A DNA stretch of 11,057 nucleotides from Bacillota bacterium (GTDB lineage: Bacteria; Bacillota; Clostridia; Lachnospirales; Cellulosilyticaceae): positions 1-11,057 of the forward strand of contig JAEXBC010000263.1 of NCBI GenBank assembly GCA_023457875.1, read 5' to 3'. Below the pieces are notes generated by a model. It ran no database searches and was not told the DNA's origin. It saw nothing but the letters and a program-made list of their open reading frames with translations. Every line of letters starts with the position of its first letter. Within the stretch, counting starts at the first letter, position 1. Position numbers and translations under genes: made by a program. Below, in pieces: positions 1 to 6,123 of the stretch.

Positions 1-1145
1 GTTCTGGAAAACACAACAACTGGTCAATCTCTACGGATCAAGGAGAGAACCTTCTTGAGCCAGGTAAATCACCAAAGGATAATACACAATTCTTATTGTT
101 CCTAGCAGCAGTTATCAAAGCTGTAGATGAATATGCAGATCTTTTAAGAGTATCAGTTGCTAGTGCAGGAAATGATCATAGGCTTGGTGCGAATGAAGCG
201 CCTCCAGCTATTGTTTCTATGTTCTTAGGTGAAGAACTTACCAATATTCTTGAATGTATCGAAAAAGGCGAGGCAGTTGGTGAGACAGCTAAGAGATTTA
301 TGCAAACAGGTGTATCTGCACTTCCAACCTTCTTAAAAGATACAACCGATAGAAATAGAACATCTCCATTTGCTTTCACAGGAAATAAATTTGAATTCCG
401 TATGCTTGGTTCTACAGCTTCTATTGCAGGAGCAAACATTGTGCTTAACACAATCGTTGCAGAAGAACTTGAGCAATTTGCAGATCGCCTAGATCAAGCT
501 ACTGATATTGAAGCAGAAGTTATGGCGATTGTAAAAGAAACAGTGAAGGCACATAAGAGAATTATCTTCAATGGCAATAACTATAGTGAAGAATGGGTTG
601 AAGAAGCTGCTAGAAGAGGATTAAACAACCTCAAAACATCAGTTGAAGCACTTCCAACCTTCGCTAGCGAAAAAAGCATTGCAGTGTTTGAAAAACATGG
701 TATTTTCACAGCTGCAGAGGTTAAATCTCGTTGTGAAATCATGCTAGAGGGATATGCTAAAACCATTAACATTGAAGCCTTAACGATGCTAGAGATGGCT
801 AAGAGAGAAATCTTACCAGCAGTACTTAAGTATAATAAAGAAGTGTTCGATACACTTAAGGCTAAGAAAGAACTTGGTTTAAATATCAGTTTAGAAAAAG
901 AACAAAGCTATGCAACTAAATTATCAAACCTTACTGAATCATTAATGAGCAAGATTGATGAATTAGATAAAGTATTACTTGATGCTAAAAATTATGAAGA
1001 TGCTCATGAATCAGCAAAATACTTCAGAGAATATGTATTTGAAGCAATGCAAACCCTCAGAGTAGTGGCTGATGAATTAGAAACAATGGTATCTTCAGTT
1101 AACTGGCCATTTCCAACATACGTAGACCTACTCTTCTACGTATAA
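1..1145 (+). CDS. glnN: Type III glutamine synthetase, C-terminal part (5' end outside window)
   Basis: This enzyme makes glutamine from glutamate, ammonia and ATP in the cytoplasm. The reading frame is open from base 3, and about 380 residues are visible before the TAA at 1143. The visible part begins inside the catalytic core with SGKHNNWSISTDQGEN, typical of the type III (GlnN) family. RLGANEAPPA follows near base 180, then the active-site segment NRTSPFAFTGNKFEFR at 354-401. The rest is a long, mostly helical C-terminal region that this family has and the shorter type I enzymes lack. Family members are about 700 residues, so nearly half is missing on the left. A strong terminator starts 16 bases after the stop, and no following gene shares the transcript. 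Family knowledge: type III enzymes form large dodecamers and occur in Bacteroidetes, cyanobacteria and clostridia. The gene name is the common one for the family; glnA3 is also used. Confidence 0.95.
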   Translation, partial: SGKHNNWSISTDQGENLLEPGKSPKDNTQFLLFLAAVIKAVDEYADLLRVSVASAGNDHRLGANEAPPAIVSMFLGEELTNILECIEKGEAVGETAKRFMQTGVSALPTFLKDTTDRNRTSPFAFTGNKFEFRMLGSTASIAGANIVLNTIVAEELEQFADRLDQATDIEAEVMAIVKETVKAHKRIIFNGNNYSEEWVEEAARRGLNNLKTSVEALPTFASEKSIAVFEKHGIFTAAEVKSRCEIMLEGYAKTINIEALTMLEMAKREILPAVLKYNKEVFDTLKAKKELGLNISLEKEQSYATKLSNLTESLMSKIDELDKVLLDAKNYEDAHESAKYFREYVFEAMQTLRVVADELETMVSSVNWPFPTYVDLLFYV

Positions 1146-1160
1146 TCACATAGATACTCC

Positions 1161-1193
1161 AAAAAAGACGCCACTACTCCTGGCGTCTTTTTT
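1161..1193 (+). terminator. Intrinsic terminator after glutamine synthetase
   Basis: A perfect 13-bp inverted repeat has arms 1161-1173 and 1181-1193 with a 7-base loop. The GC core is GACGCCA/TGGCGTC and it ends in six Ts. The A-run on the left arm would let it work from the other strand too. Confidence 0.93.
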
Positions 1194-1397
1194 ACGTGAT
1201 TTCATTTTATATAGAAGCAGCGAGACATTTGTATGTTACATAATCAGGGGAGAGGGGTGATAGGGACAGGGAGTTGTTTATATATAGAAGAGGTGGATTC
1301 CAATAGAAACAAAAGAAATGTATTGTCATAAAAGTTAATAATTACATAACAAAGAACAACGTGGTAGAAATAGGAAGTAGAAGTTTACAATAATCTA
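1194..1397. other. Non-coding stretch before the CAP gene
   Basis: These roughly 200 bases carry no convincing gene. A purine-rich part near 1246-1275 has several GGGG/GAGG runs. A palindrome TATGTTACATA lies at 1232-1242, and its core is repeated downstream of the CAP promoter. I see no known riboswitch here. Confidence 0.5.
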
Positions 1398-1425
1398 TTG
1401 CATTTTTATTAAAATAATATATAAT
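1398..1425 (+). promoter_or_regulatory. Sigma-A type promoter of the CAP-domain gene
   Basis: The -35 box is TTGCAT at 1398-1403, followed by a 16-base spacer and a perfect TATAAT at 1420-1425. Transcription would start near 1432, giving a leader of about 80 bases. Confidence 0.7.
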
Positions 1426-1432
1426 AAATATT

Positions 1433-1465
1433 ACAAAGATGTTACATCAATTAACAAAGATGTAA
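1433..1465 (+). repeat. Direct and inverted repeats in the CAP gene leader (possible operator)
   Basis: ACAAAGATGT occurs twice, at 1433-1442 and 1454-1463, exactly 21 bases apart, which is two helical turns. The first copy is part of the palindrome GATGTTACATC (1438-1448). TTACATC (1442-1448) can also pair with GATGTAA (1459-1465) as an RNA hairpin with a 10-base loop. The position just after the predicted start of transcription suits a repressor site or a leader hairpin. The function is inferred only. Confidence 0.4.
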
Positions 1466-1510
1466 TTAAATTGAATCCAAATTGACATTAACGATAAGAG
1501 GAGGCACAAT

Positions 1511-2215
1511 ATGAGATCAAATAAATTCGTTACTACATCAATGACATTAGCACTTATAGGAGCAACTATTCTAGGGTCAAGCTCTCCACTATATGCAAAA
1601 ACAAATATATTAACCCTTACAAAAGCAAATACACAGACAATTTGTAAAACGATAAGTAATATAAAAGTTAATGCAAATACTTGTAACGTAAATACATCAA
1701 CGAAAAATACTGGTAATACAGGCACATCAACAACGAGTAAGCCGACCACAAGTACTTCAACAACAAGTAAGCCAACAACAAGTACCCCAGCAACAAATAC
1801 GTCTACAACAAATACATCTACAACAAATACAAGTACACAAGCAGCTAATGAAAATAAAGTATTAGAACTTGTAAACGCAGAAAGAGCAAAACAAGGGTTA
1901 AAAGCACTCCAGATGGATGAAAGCTTAAGAAATGTGGCACGTTTAAAATCTCAAGATATGAGTAAGAACAAATACTTTAGTCACACAAGCCCAACATACG
2001 GCTCACCATTTGATATGCTTAAAAAATTTGGTGTAAGCTATAAAAGTGCTGGTGAAAATATAGCACAAGGGTATAAAACCCCAGAAGCAGTAGTAACAGG
2101 TTGGATGAATAGTTCAGGCCATAGGGCTAATATCTTAAATGCAAAATTCACACACTTAGGAGTAGGTTACGAAGCATCTGGTAACTACTGGACACAAACA
2201 TTTATTGGTAAATAG
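1511..2215 (+). CDS. Secreted CAP/SCP-domain protein (YkwD-like)
   Basis: The product is 234 residues. A signal peptide covers residues 1-29, with a hydrophobic core MTLALIGATI and likely cleavage after PLYA. Residues 30-59 are a short region with two cysteines (45, 58), and about 60-112 form a low-complexity Thr/Ser/Asn linker. The CAP (SCP/PR-1) domain covers about 115-232. Family hallmarks are visible: NKVLELVNAERAKQGL, FSHTSP with His158, GENIA with Glu182, and GHRANIL with His204; these His/Glu residues line the CAP cleft. The start is set by GAGGAGG just upstream. The linker holds an exact ten-residue duplication (TSTTSKPTTS at 72-81 and 82-91) and then NTSTT units (96-109). Bacterial CAP proteins are common in spore-formers, but their biochemical role is mostly unknown. 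No cell-wall anchor or wall-binding domain is seen, so the protein is probably released or loosely attached. The gene appears to be transcribed alone. Confidence 0.92.
   Translation: MRSNKFVTTSMTLALIGATILGSSSPLYAKTNILTLTKANTQTICKTISNIKVNANTCNVNTSTKNTGNTGTSTTSKPTTSTSTTSKPTTSTPATNTSTTNTSTTNTSTQAANENKVLELVNAERAKQGLKALQMDESLRNVARLKSQDMSKNKYFSHTSPTYGSPFDMLKKFGVSYKSAGENIAQGYKTPEAVVTGWMNSSGHRANILNAKFTHLGVGYEASGNYWTQTFIGK
1724..1838 (+). repeat. In-frame tandem repeats encoding the CAP protein linker
   Basis: Two 30-base units (1724-1753 and 1754-1783) encode the same ten residues, TSTTSKPTTS, with small synonymous differences. They are followed by 15-base units encoding NTSTT up to about 1838. All units are multiples of three, so copy-number change would alter linker length without breaking the frame. 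Confidence 0.75.
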
Positions 2216-2243
2216 TTAAAATAGTAAAACATTAAAGCAGCTA

Positions 2244-2288
2244 AAAAGCCACGGTGTAGCATAAACTAAATGCTACATCGTGGCTTTT
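2244..2288. terminator. Bidirectional terminator between the CAP gene and guaB
   Basis: The arms 2244-2261 and 2271-2288 form an 18-bp stem with one G-T pair and a 9-base loop. The stem is flanked by AAAA on the left and TTTT on the right, so it can stop both converging transcripts. Confidence 0.92.
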
Positions 2289-2313
2289 GAATGGAAAGCA
2301 TATCAGTGACTGA

Positions 2314-3822
2314 TTATTTTACTGGAAAGCGGTTTGGATCCTTTAAGAGTACGTCATGAGCACCGCCTTCAACGATGCTTGTACTAGAAACAAGAGTAAG
2401 TTTTGCATTTTTCTGAAGCTCTGGGATGCTAAGAACACCGCAGTTACACATTGTTGATTTTACTTTATTTAAGGTAAGGCCTACATTATCCTTTAAACTT
2501 CCAGCATAAGGAACATAGGAGTCAACACCTTCTTCAAATGAAAGTTTGCTGTCACCACCCATATCATAACGTTGCCAGTTCCTTGCTCTTGCAGAACCTT
2601 CACCCCAATATTCTTTCATGTAGTTTCCGTTCACATTAACTTTGTTGGTTGGGCTTTCATCAAAACGAGAAAAATAACGTCCAAGCATGATAAAGTCAGC
2701 ACCCATCGCAAGTGCTAAAGTAATATGATAATCATGAACAATACCACCATCAGAACAAATAGGAATATAGATTCCTGTCTCTTCATAGTATTCATCTCGT
2801 GCCTTGGAAACTTCAATGACTGCAGTTGCTTGACCACGTCCAATACCTTTTTGCTCACGGGTAATACAGATTGAGCCACCACCAATACCAATTTTAACAA
2901 AGTCAGCACCTGCTTTAGCAAGGAAGAGAAAGCCCTCCTTATCAACTACATTACCGGCACCTACTTTAACTGTATCGCCATATTTTTCACGAATAAAGGA
3001 GATAGTACGTGCTTGCCATTCAGAAAAACCTTCTGAGGAGTCAATACATAATACATCAGCACCAGCTTCTACTAAGGCAGGAACACGCTCTTCGTAATCC
3101 CTAGTATTGATACCAGCGCCAACCATATAGCGCTTTGAAGCATCTAATAATTCATTAGGATTCTCTTTATGAGAGTCATAGTCTTTTCTAAATACGAAAT
3201 AAAGTAATTTTTGGCTAGCATCTACAATAGGAAGAACATTAAGCTTATTATCCCAAATAATATTATTCGCCTCGCTTAAGGTAGTTCCTTCATCTGCATA
3301 AATAAGCTCTTCAAAGGGTTTCATAAAGGTGCTTACTTTTGTAGAAGGATCCATACGGCTAATGCGATAATCACGGCTAGTTACAAGCCCTACTAATTTA
3401 CCTTTTGCGGTACCATCATCTGTTACGGCTACTGTAGAGTGACCAGTCTTAGCTTTAAGATTAAGAATGTCTTGTAGTGTTTGATCAGGACGGATATTTG
3501 AGATACTTTCTACAAAACCAGCCTTATAACTCTTTGCACGTTTTACCATGGCAGCTTCGTCTTCAATAGATTGAGAGCCATAAATAAAGGCAATACCTCC
3601 CTCTCTTGCTAAAGCAACTGCCATTTTGTCATCAGAAACAGCTTGCATGATGGCAGAAACAAGAGGAATGTTAAGGGTGATTGCAGGTTTTTCACCTTTT
3701 TTAAATTTGGTAAGTGGGGTTTTAAGACTGACATTTTTAGTCATACATTCGCTAGATGAGTACCCAGGAACAAGCAAATATTCACTAAAGGTATGAGATG
3801 GTTCTTCAAAATAATATGCCAT
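2314..3822 (-). CDS. guaB: IMP dehydrogenase, Tritrichomonas foetus-like type
   Basis: This enzyme oxidises IMP to XMP with NAD+, the committed step of GMP synthesis, in the cytoplasm. The product is 502 residues. It has a (beta/alpha)8 barrel interrupted by a CBS-domain pair at about 105-215 ([22 protein letters not shown], then NALPI-like NVLPIVD). Asp261 (CIDSSEGF) and the loop [18 protein letters not shown] carry catalytic Cys319. The mobile flap has NWQRYD with Arg418-Tyr419, followed by EEGVDSY (Glu431). From memory, these residue numbers coincide with those of the well-studied T. foetus enzyme, and long stretches look the same. By contrast, common bacterial GuaB has SICTTR at the Cys loop. 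The start is supported by AAGGAG nine bases upstream. The gene has its own promoter and shares a terminator with the CAP gene. No purine riboswitch is seen in the short leader. Confidence 0.96.
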   Translation of the reverse strand: MAYYFEEPSHTFSEYLLVPGYSSSECMTKNVSLKTPLTKFKKGEKPAITLNIPLVSAIMQAVSDDKMAVALAREGGIAFIYGSQSIEDEAAMVKRAKSYKAGFVESISNIRPDQTLQDILNLKAKTGHSTVAVTDDGTAKGKLVGLVTSRDYRISRMDPSTKVSTFMKPFEELIYADEGTTLSEANNIIWDNKLNVLPIVDASQKLLYFVFRKDYDSHKENPNELLDASKRYMVGAGINTRDYEERVPALVEAGADVLCIDSSEGFSEWQARTISFIREKYGDTVKVGAGNVVDKEGFLFLAKAGADFVKIGIGGGSICITREQKGIGRGQATAVIEVSKARDEYYEETGIYIPICSDGGIVHDYHITLALAMGADFIMLGRYFSRFDESPTNKVNVNGNYMKEYWGEGSARARNWQRYDMGGDSKLSFEEGVDSYVPYAGSLKDNVGLTLNKVKSTMCNCGVLSIPELQKNAKLTLVSSTSIVEGGAHDVLLKDPNRFPVK

Positions 3823-3856
3823 TTTAAGTTACTCCTTGTTTTAGATTTTAGAAGAT

Positions 3857-3885
3857 ATTATAGTATTATATCAAATAAATTGCAA
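3857..3885 (-). promoter_or_regulatory. Promoter of guaB
   Basis: Read on the minus strand, TTGCAA (3885-3880) is followed by a 17-base spacer and a perfect TATAAT (3862-3857). A second TATAAT lies at 3870-3865, inside the spacer. The transcript would start near 3850, leaving a leader of about 28 bases. Confidence 0.75.
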
Positions 3886-3906
3886 CTATAAAATGAGATT
3901 TCAAAC

Positions 3907-3922
3907 AATTTTTGCAAAAATT
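3907..3922. repeat. AT-rich perfect palindrome after the HEAT-like gene
   Basis: The 16-base sequence AATTTTTGCAAAAATT at 3907-3922 is its own reverse complement and directly abuts the stop codon. It is too AT-rich to be a convincing terminator. Confidence 0.35.
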
Positions 3923-4525
3923 CTAGCTAAAGAAACTTTGGTACTTTTTCCACCACGCTAAAGCAATTTTTACTTGCTGTGGGTGAGAAGTGGGATTAAG
4001 ATCTAGGTAGGTATGGATATAGTCATTGCCAGCAAAAGTCTTAACATTATCAGCTTGAGAAGCAAGAAGAAGGGCATATAAAATTTGTGCGCGCTCATAA
4101 TCATTGGTGGTATCTATCCGCTCAATTAAGGGCTTAATAGCTGGTTTGCCAATCTCACCTAGACTTTCAGCTGCAATATACCAGGTATAGCCATTGGGCG
4201 TGATAGAGACGTAGGTAGGATCATCTAGTTGGTCTATATAATATGAAATCAAAAAGCTTTGAAGCTGCTTCATTTCATCTTGTTTCGTATCGAATTCCTC
4301 TTTATAACTTGTTATGAGGGACTGGGTGTCATCAAGCTGATTGGTGAGCATTTTAAGCTCATTTGCGAGGATATGCTGTTTTTGGGATAGTGATTTTAGT
4401 GTAGAAGTTCCGTTAAGGGTAGCGGCTTGAAGGGCATTAAGACCAGGATAGGCAATAAGTAAGCATATAATAGAGCAGAAAAGTAATATAAAAGTGCATA
4501 ACGTAAGTATAGATGATTTCTTCAT
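3923..4525 (-). CDS. Membrane-anchored coiled-coil protein with HEAT-like segment, function unknown
   Basis: The product is 200 residues. Residues 6-27 are a strongly hydrophobic segment after MKKSS, read as an uncleaved membrane anchor or a signal peptide; no clear lipobox is present. Residues about 43-92 are polar and heptad-like (NELKMLTNQLDDTQ and following), predicting a coiled coil outside the membrane. Residues 116-156 resemble one HEAT-type helix pair: AAESLGEIGKPAIKPLIERI has the usual Ala/Gly/Pro pattern. The C-terminus WWKKYQSFF is rich in aromatics. The start is backed by GGGAGAG upstream. The gene lies 100 bases upstream of guaB on the same strand, and no strong terminator separates them, so some readthrough is possible. 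It is divergent from the 4819 gene. I do not recognise a specific family. Confidence 0.8.
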   Translation of the reverse strand: MKKSSILTLCTFILLFCSIICLLIAYPGLNALQAATLNGTSTLKSLSQKQHILANELKMLTNQLDDTQSLITSYKEEFDTKQDEMKQLQSFLISYYIDQLDDPTYVSITPNGYTWYIAAESLGEIGKPAIKPLIERIDTTNDYERAQILYALLLASQADNVKTFAGNDYIHTYLDLNPTSHPQQVKIALAWWKKYQSFFS

Positions 4526-4560
4526 TTGAATCTCTCCCTAAAGATATTTTTATTAAGTTT

Positions 4561-4589
4561 ATCATAGACAAGCTAAATAATTAGGCGAA
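4561..4589 (-). promoter_or_regulatory. Possible promoter of the HEAT-like gene
   Basis: On the minus strand, a good -10 box TATGAT (4566-4561) is preceded by 17 bases and a weak -35 box TTCGCC (4589-4584). It sits about 36 bases upstream of the start codon. The weak -35 might need an activator; this is a sequence-only guess. Confidence 0.35.
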
Positions 4590-4602
4590 AGAGAGGAGAG
4601 GG

Positions 4603-4618
4603 AGATAATTAATTATCT
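4603..4618. repeat. Perfect 16-bp palindrome between divergent genes
   Basis: AGATAATTAATTATCT is a perfect palindrome in the intergenic region shared by the two divergent membrane-protein genes. It lies just upstream of the possible leftward promoter, a usual place for a regulator site. Confidence 0.4.
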
Positions 4619-4653
4619 ACATAATGGTACAAAATCAGTTCATGATACATGGG

Positions 4654-4694
4654 ATACGTATATTTTGGTCGCATATCAAGGAAATATATCGTAT
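4654..4694. repeat. Imperfect inverted repeat upstream of the 4819 gene
   Basis: ATACGTATATTT (4654-4665) pairs with AAATATATCGTAT (4682-4694) with one bulged base and a 16-base loop. It ends 23 bases before the -35 box of the rightward promoter. It may be an operator or a chance AT-rich repeat. Confidence 0.3.
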
Positions 4695-4717
4695 ATACAA
4701 AATGCCACTAAACATGA

Positions 4718-4746
4718 TTGACCAGATGACAAAAAAGACATATGAT
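4718..4746 (+). promoter_or_regulatory. Promoter of the 4819 membrane-protein gene
   Basis: TTGACC (4718-4723), a 17-base spacer and TATGAT (4741-4746) form a near-consensus sigma-A promoter. Transcription would start near 4753, about 65 bases ahead of the start codon. Confidence 0.75.
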
Positions 4747-4818
4747 GTACAATATAAGAAGAAAAACTCAATATGAGAAAAGGATATGAGTAGCTATTAA
4801 GTAGAAGAAGGTGAGCGG

Positions 4819-5124
4819 ATGAGAAAAAAGGGGTTAATTTGTATGCTTGAGCGTATTGTGCTAGTGATTACAACAATAAGTGGCGTTTTAGCAATTGGAA
4901 GTATGATTCATAATTACTTTTATGAGAAGAAGCTTAAGGCAAAGGCAAAAGCGTACTTAGCATTAGAAGAAGACGGCGCTGAGTATATAAAAAAATCAGT
5001 AGAAGTATATTCTCCAAAAACCAAACAACAAAAACGATTCATTCACAGGTTTTTGCTTATATCAACAATAGGAATGGGGTTAATCTTGGTTTTTAGAATA
5101 GTAAAAAGCACGATAGAGGATTAA
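4819..5124 (+). CDS. Small two-helix membrane protein, function unknown
   Basis: The product is 101 residues. Two hydrophobic segments are clear: about 11-33 (RIVLVITTISGVLAIGSMI and on) and about 76-95 (FLLISTIGMGLILVFRIV). They are joined by a Lys/Glu-rich stretch with several KAK and KK motifs, which would be cytoplasmic by the positive-inside rule. GAAGGTGAGCGG precedes the ATG at 4819. A second ATG at 4843 (MLERIVL) also has AAAAGGGG upstream and would remove only eight residues, so the start is not certain. The gene has its own promoter, and the next feature downstream is a long hairpin. No family is recognised. Confidence 0.75.
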   Translation: MRKKGLICMLERIVLVITTISGVLAIGSMIHNYFYEKKLKAKAKAYLALEEDGAEYIKKSVEVYSPKTKQQKRFIHRFLLISTIGMGLILVFRIVKSTIED

Positions 5125-5150
5125 GGCGTTAATAGTAAAGGAATATATAA

Positions 5151-5252
5151 AAAGAGGGCCATCATTAAACTAAGGTCTTCATAGGATAGATATGATCTTA
5201 TAAAAGGAAGGTATATCCTATGGACTAGAGTAGTTGAATGATGGTCCCTTTT
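5151..5252. other. Long structured hairpin of about 100 nt (terminator or structured RNA)
   Basis: The outer stem pairs 5153-5166 (GAGGGCCATCATT and flank) with 5237-5251 (AATGATGGTCCCTTTT), with one bulged T. Inner steps are ACTA (5169-5172) with TAGT (5231-5234), GGTC (5174-5177) with GACT (5223-5226), and CATAGGAT (5180-5187) with ATCCTATG (5215-5222). The apical loop is about 27 bases. A T-run follows on both strands, stronger on the minus strand. It lies between convergent genes, so a bidirectional terminator is the simplest reading. The nested, extended structure is larger than a terminator needs. Confidence 0.65.
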
Positions 5253-5260
5253 GACGTGGT

Positions 5261-5303
5261 AAAAAGATGCCTATAGTGTGATTTAAGTAATGAGCACTAT
5301 GCA
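5261..5303 (-). terminator. Probable thiT terminator overlapping its stop codon
   Basis: On the minus strand, TGCATAGTG (5303-5295) pairs with CACTAT plus GCA (5278-5268), with a 2-base bulge and a 16-base loop. TTTTT (5265-5261) follows shortly after. The stem includes the TAG stop of thiT. The long loop and bulge make this a moderate call. Confidence 0.45.
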
Positions 5304-5851
5304 GCTGCCACTGCTTTCTTCAAGGAAGCATAAACTGGTGTGTTAATTAAGATGCTGCCAATGATAATGGTTATTACAAATTCCACAGCCAAGAAAGAAT
5401 AATTATAGCCTAGGGAATAAATCCAAGGATTTAGTTCACCTGCAAATTCACGAAAGAAAATAACGCCAGAAAGAACATGCATAAACCCCTTACCTAAAAT
5501 AGCTAAGAAGGCGCCTAGAATAAAGCGTAAGGTTGTGTTTTTAATAGAATGAGGAATAGCACCGCCTAATCCTAAGAAAGCAAAAGCTAAAGGGTAGTCA
5601 AGGAAAAATTGAGGTAAGTTATAGATATATCCTCCTAAAGCAGCTTCAAGTAATCCAAGAGCAATGCCAGCAATTATTCCGGGGACAGGTCCGCCTATCA
5701 GAGAAAAGAAAAGGACAGGAAGCATACTTGCCGCAGTTACAGACCCTCCTTGAGGCATTTCGAAAAGTTTAAAAAAAGATAATACAGTTGATAAGGCAAC
5801 GCAAAGGCTGGCTAATACTAAAGTTTTTGTTGTAAAAATATCTTTATTCAT
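5297..5851 (-). CDS. thiT: Thiamine transporter substrate-binding subunit ThiT (ECF S component)
   Basis: The product is 184 residues. It is an integral membrane protein that binds thiamine outside the cell and works with the shared ECF module (EcfA, EcfA', EcfT), which is not in this window. About six hydrophobic helices are visible. ThiT hallmarks are FEMPQGGSVTAASMLP (30-45), LPQFFLDYPLAFAFLGLGG (79-97), and HVLSGVIFF from His125, a position matching the thiamine-binding His of known ThiT proteins. GYNYSF (148-153) and a Lys/Ala tail follow. The start is placed at the ATG ending at 5851 (MNKDIF) because AAAGGGG lies just upstream. The longer frame to 5920 has no such site and runs to the edge of the riboswitch terminator. 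The gene is controlled by a TPP riboswitch, which confirms a thiamine role. Confidence 0.95.
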   Translation of the reverse strand: MNKDIFTTKTLVLASLCVALSTVLSFFKLFEMPQGGSVTAASMLPVLFFSLIGGPVPGIIAGIALGLLEAALGGYIYNLPQFFLDYPLAFAFLGLGGAIPHSIKNTTLRFILGAFLAILGKGFMHVLSGVIFFREFAGELNPWIYSLGYNYSFLAVEFVITIIIGSILINTPVYASLKKAVAAA

Positions 5852-5862
5852 GATGCAGAAAA

Positions 5863-5900
5863 CCCCTTTCAAAGATAAAATAATAAATCTTGCTAGGGGG
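5863..5900 (-). promoter_or_regulatory. thiT ribosome-binding site with a possible anti-SD segment
   Basis: The Shine-Dalgarno site AAAGGGG is at 5869-5863 on the minus strand. About 26 bases upstream, CCCCCTAGCA (5900-5891) can pair with its AGGGG. The same segment is also a perfect 9-base complement to TGCTAGGGG at the 5' edge of the TPP aptamer (6047-6039). This could link ligand binding to translation; see findings. Confidence 0.4.
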
Positions 5901-5921
5901 CATAGATGGCTAAAAGACATA

Positions 5922-5948
5922 TAAAAAGCGCCACGAATGTGTGGCGCT
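5922..5948 (-). terminator. Riboswitch-controlled intrinsic terminator ahead of thiT
   Basis: On the minus strand the arms AGCGCCAC (5948-5941) and GTGGCGCT (5934-5927) form a perfect 8-bp GC-rich stem with a 6-base loop, followed by TTTTT. The upstream segment CGAATGTG (5966-5959) is complementary to CACATTCG (5941-5934) in the loop and arm, giving an antiterminator. Confidence 0.92.
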
Positions 5949-5958
5949 CATTTTTAAG

Positions 5959-6050
5959 CACATTCGCTTCCTTGCTGCGGCATTATCCGTATACAAGTTT
6001 AAGGGTCTGCAATAAATGCACTCTCAGCCAAGTAGGCTCCCCTAGCAGAG
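5959..6050 (-). ncRNA. TPP riboswitch (THI element) controlling thiT
   Basis: Reading the minus strand from 6050, CTGCTAGGGGAGCC is followed by GGCTGAGA (6029-6022), GACCC (6007-6003) and GGATAATGCCGCAGCAAGGAAGC. These are the ordered conserved blocks of the thiamine-pyrophosphate aptamer. GGCTGAGA and the GGATAATGCC segment form the two ligand-sensing arms. The 3' end CGAATGTG overlaps the antiterminator strand. Family logic: bound TPP keeps the aptamer folded, frees the terminator at 5922-5948 and shuts off thiT. Scarcity of TPP allows readthrough. Confidence 0.96.
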
Positions 6051-6065
6051 TATTTAATTATATTT

Positions 6066-6094
6066 ATTATAGTATAGAATGTGATATTAGTCAA
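6066..6094 (-). promoter_or_regulatory. Promoter of the TPP riboswitch-thiT transcript
   Basis: On the minus strand, TTGACT (6094-6089), a 17-base spacer and a perfect TATAAT (6071-6066) lie just before the aptamer. The transcript would start near 6059, so the riboswitch forms almost the entire 5' leader. Confidence 0.85.
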
Positions 6095-6123
6095 ACAATC
6101 AGAAGACTAATTTAATAGCCTTA

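Noticed and set aside
1194..1510. Cyclic di-GMP or other riboswitch ahead of the CAP gene
   Set aside because: I could not find the ordered conserved blocks of any riboswitch class I know; only short AT-rich repeats are present.
2715..2945. A second minus-strand open frame of 76 residues inside guaB
   Set aside because: It is an out-of-frame shadow of the well-supported IMP dehydrogenase gene.
3907..3922. Terminator between the HEAT-like gene and guaB
   Set aside because: The palindrome AATTTTTGCAAAAATT has only two GC pairs and no loop or separate T-run, so it is unlikely to stop RNA polymerase.
5852..5920. Longer N-terminus for ThiT starting at 5920
   Set aside because: The extra 23 residues lack family similarity and have no SD. 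The start at 5851 has AAAGGGG upstream and gives the normal ThiT length.
5906..6115. A 69-residue plus-strand open frame
   Set aside because: It lies entirely over the TPP riboswitch, its terminator and promoter on the other strand, and its start has no ribosome-binding site.
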